Shown here: in pieces, positions 6,536 to 6,732 of the stretch
Position numbering within the stretch: the first letter of the stretch is position 1
Layout of the letters: every line of letters begins with the position of its first letter
Assembly: GCA_947631305.1 (NCBI GenBank)
Contig: CANRKV010000085.1
Location: 1 to 6,732 of the forward strand
DNA: 6,732 nucleotides
Direction of reading: 5' to 3'
DNA from: an uncultured Jeotgalicoccus sp.
GTDB lineage: Bacteria; Bacillota; Bacilli; Staphylococcales; Salinicoccaceae
Position numbers and translations under genes: made by a program
Notes under the pieces: generated by a model
Told to the model about the DNA's origin: nothing
Seen by the model: only the letters and a program-made list of their open reading frames with translations
The model's database searches: none

Positions 6536-6581
6536 GACCTATTTTGCAATATTTGTCTTGTGTGCAGAAAAATAGGGGATG

Positions 6582-6732
6582 GCGGCGGGAAACGCTCTTT
6601 TCTCGGGAATGACGGAGCTTCATTGCGGAGCAAACGCTCTTGCTCGGGAATGACAGACGCTCATTGCGGAGCAAACGCTCTTGCTCGGGAATGACAGACG
6701 CTCATTGCGGAGCAAACGCTCTTGCTCGGGAA
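6582..6732. repeat. 41-bp tandem repeat array, continuing past the window edge
   Basis: There are two identical 41-bp units (6625-6665 and 6666-6706) and a third identical for its 26 visible bases (6707-6732). A diverged, 43-base first copy lies at 6582-6624. Each perfect unit contains two potential hairpins: GAGCAA-N6-TTGCTC, and AATGA-N7-TCATT. The unit is visibly more GC-rich than the AT-rich intergenic sequence around it. A 41-base period is not a multiple of three, and no start or ribosome-binding site fits, so it is non-coding. It lies upstream of the tRNA promoter. The copy number and far end are not visible. I do not recognise the family. Confidence 0.9.

Noticed and set aside
6532..6561. 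Inverted repeat ACAAGAC / GTCTTGT as a terminator of the gene upstream of the tRNAs
   Set aside because: The stem is only 7 bp with a 16-base loop and no T-tract on either strand, and it overlaps the -35 region of the tRNA promoter.
6582..6732. The repeat array as a CRISPR
   Set aside because: The units are contiguous with no unique spacers between them, so it is a simple tandem array.

Overview
The window carries the conserved WalRK (YycFG) locus of a low-GC Gram-positive bacterium, almost certainly a member of the Staphylococcaceae. The protein sequences read as close relatives of Staphylococcus aureus WalR, WalK, WalH, WalI, WalJ and RlmH, but are clearly not S. aureus. The GC content looks higher than in Staphylococcus proper, so a Jeotgalicoccus-, Macrococcus- or Salinicoccus-like genus is a reasonable inference. 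All genes lie on the minus strand, so transcription runs from high to low coordinates.

Layout in order of transcription: (1) 6582-6732 is a GC-rich array of 41-bp tandem repeats that runs off the right edge. (2) 6402-6535 holds a promoter and tRNA-Glu(UUC), followed by tRNA-Asp(GUC) at 6295-6367 and a strong intrinsic terminator at 6252-6288. (3) About 75 bp of leader leads into walR, walK, walH, walI and walJ (6174 down to 782). These five genes are packed without gaps: one stop/start abutment and three short overlaps. The operon closes with an intrinsic terminator at 735-776. (4) A non-coding region of about 270 bp holds a dense cluster of DnaA boxes (502-719) and the likely rlmH promoter. 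(5) rlmH (466 down to 1) lacks only its last few codons, at the left edge.

How it works together: WalK is a membrane histidine kinase with an extracellular Cache domain and cytoplasmic HAMP, PAS, HisKA and HATPase domains. It phosphorylates WalR, an OmpR-type regulator that controls peptidoglycan hydrolase and wall-homeostasis genes in this phylum. WalH and WalI are single-pass membrane accessory proteins that modulate WalK. WalJ is a metallo-beta-lactamase-fold protein. RlmH is an unrelated 23S rRNA pseudouridine methyltransferase. In staphylococci its 3' end is the SCC (SCCmec) attachment site.

No new protein system is present. The parts worth a second look are non-coding: the DnaA-box cluster in front of rlmH, with a box lying inside the likely promoter; the structured 41-bp repeat array; and a small dyad in the walR leader.
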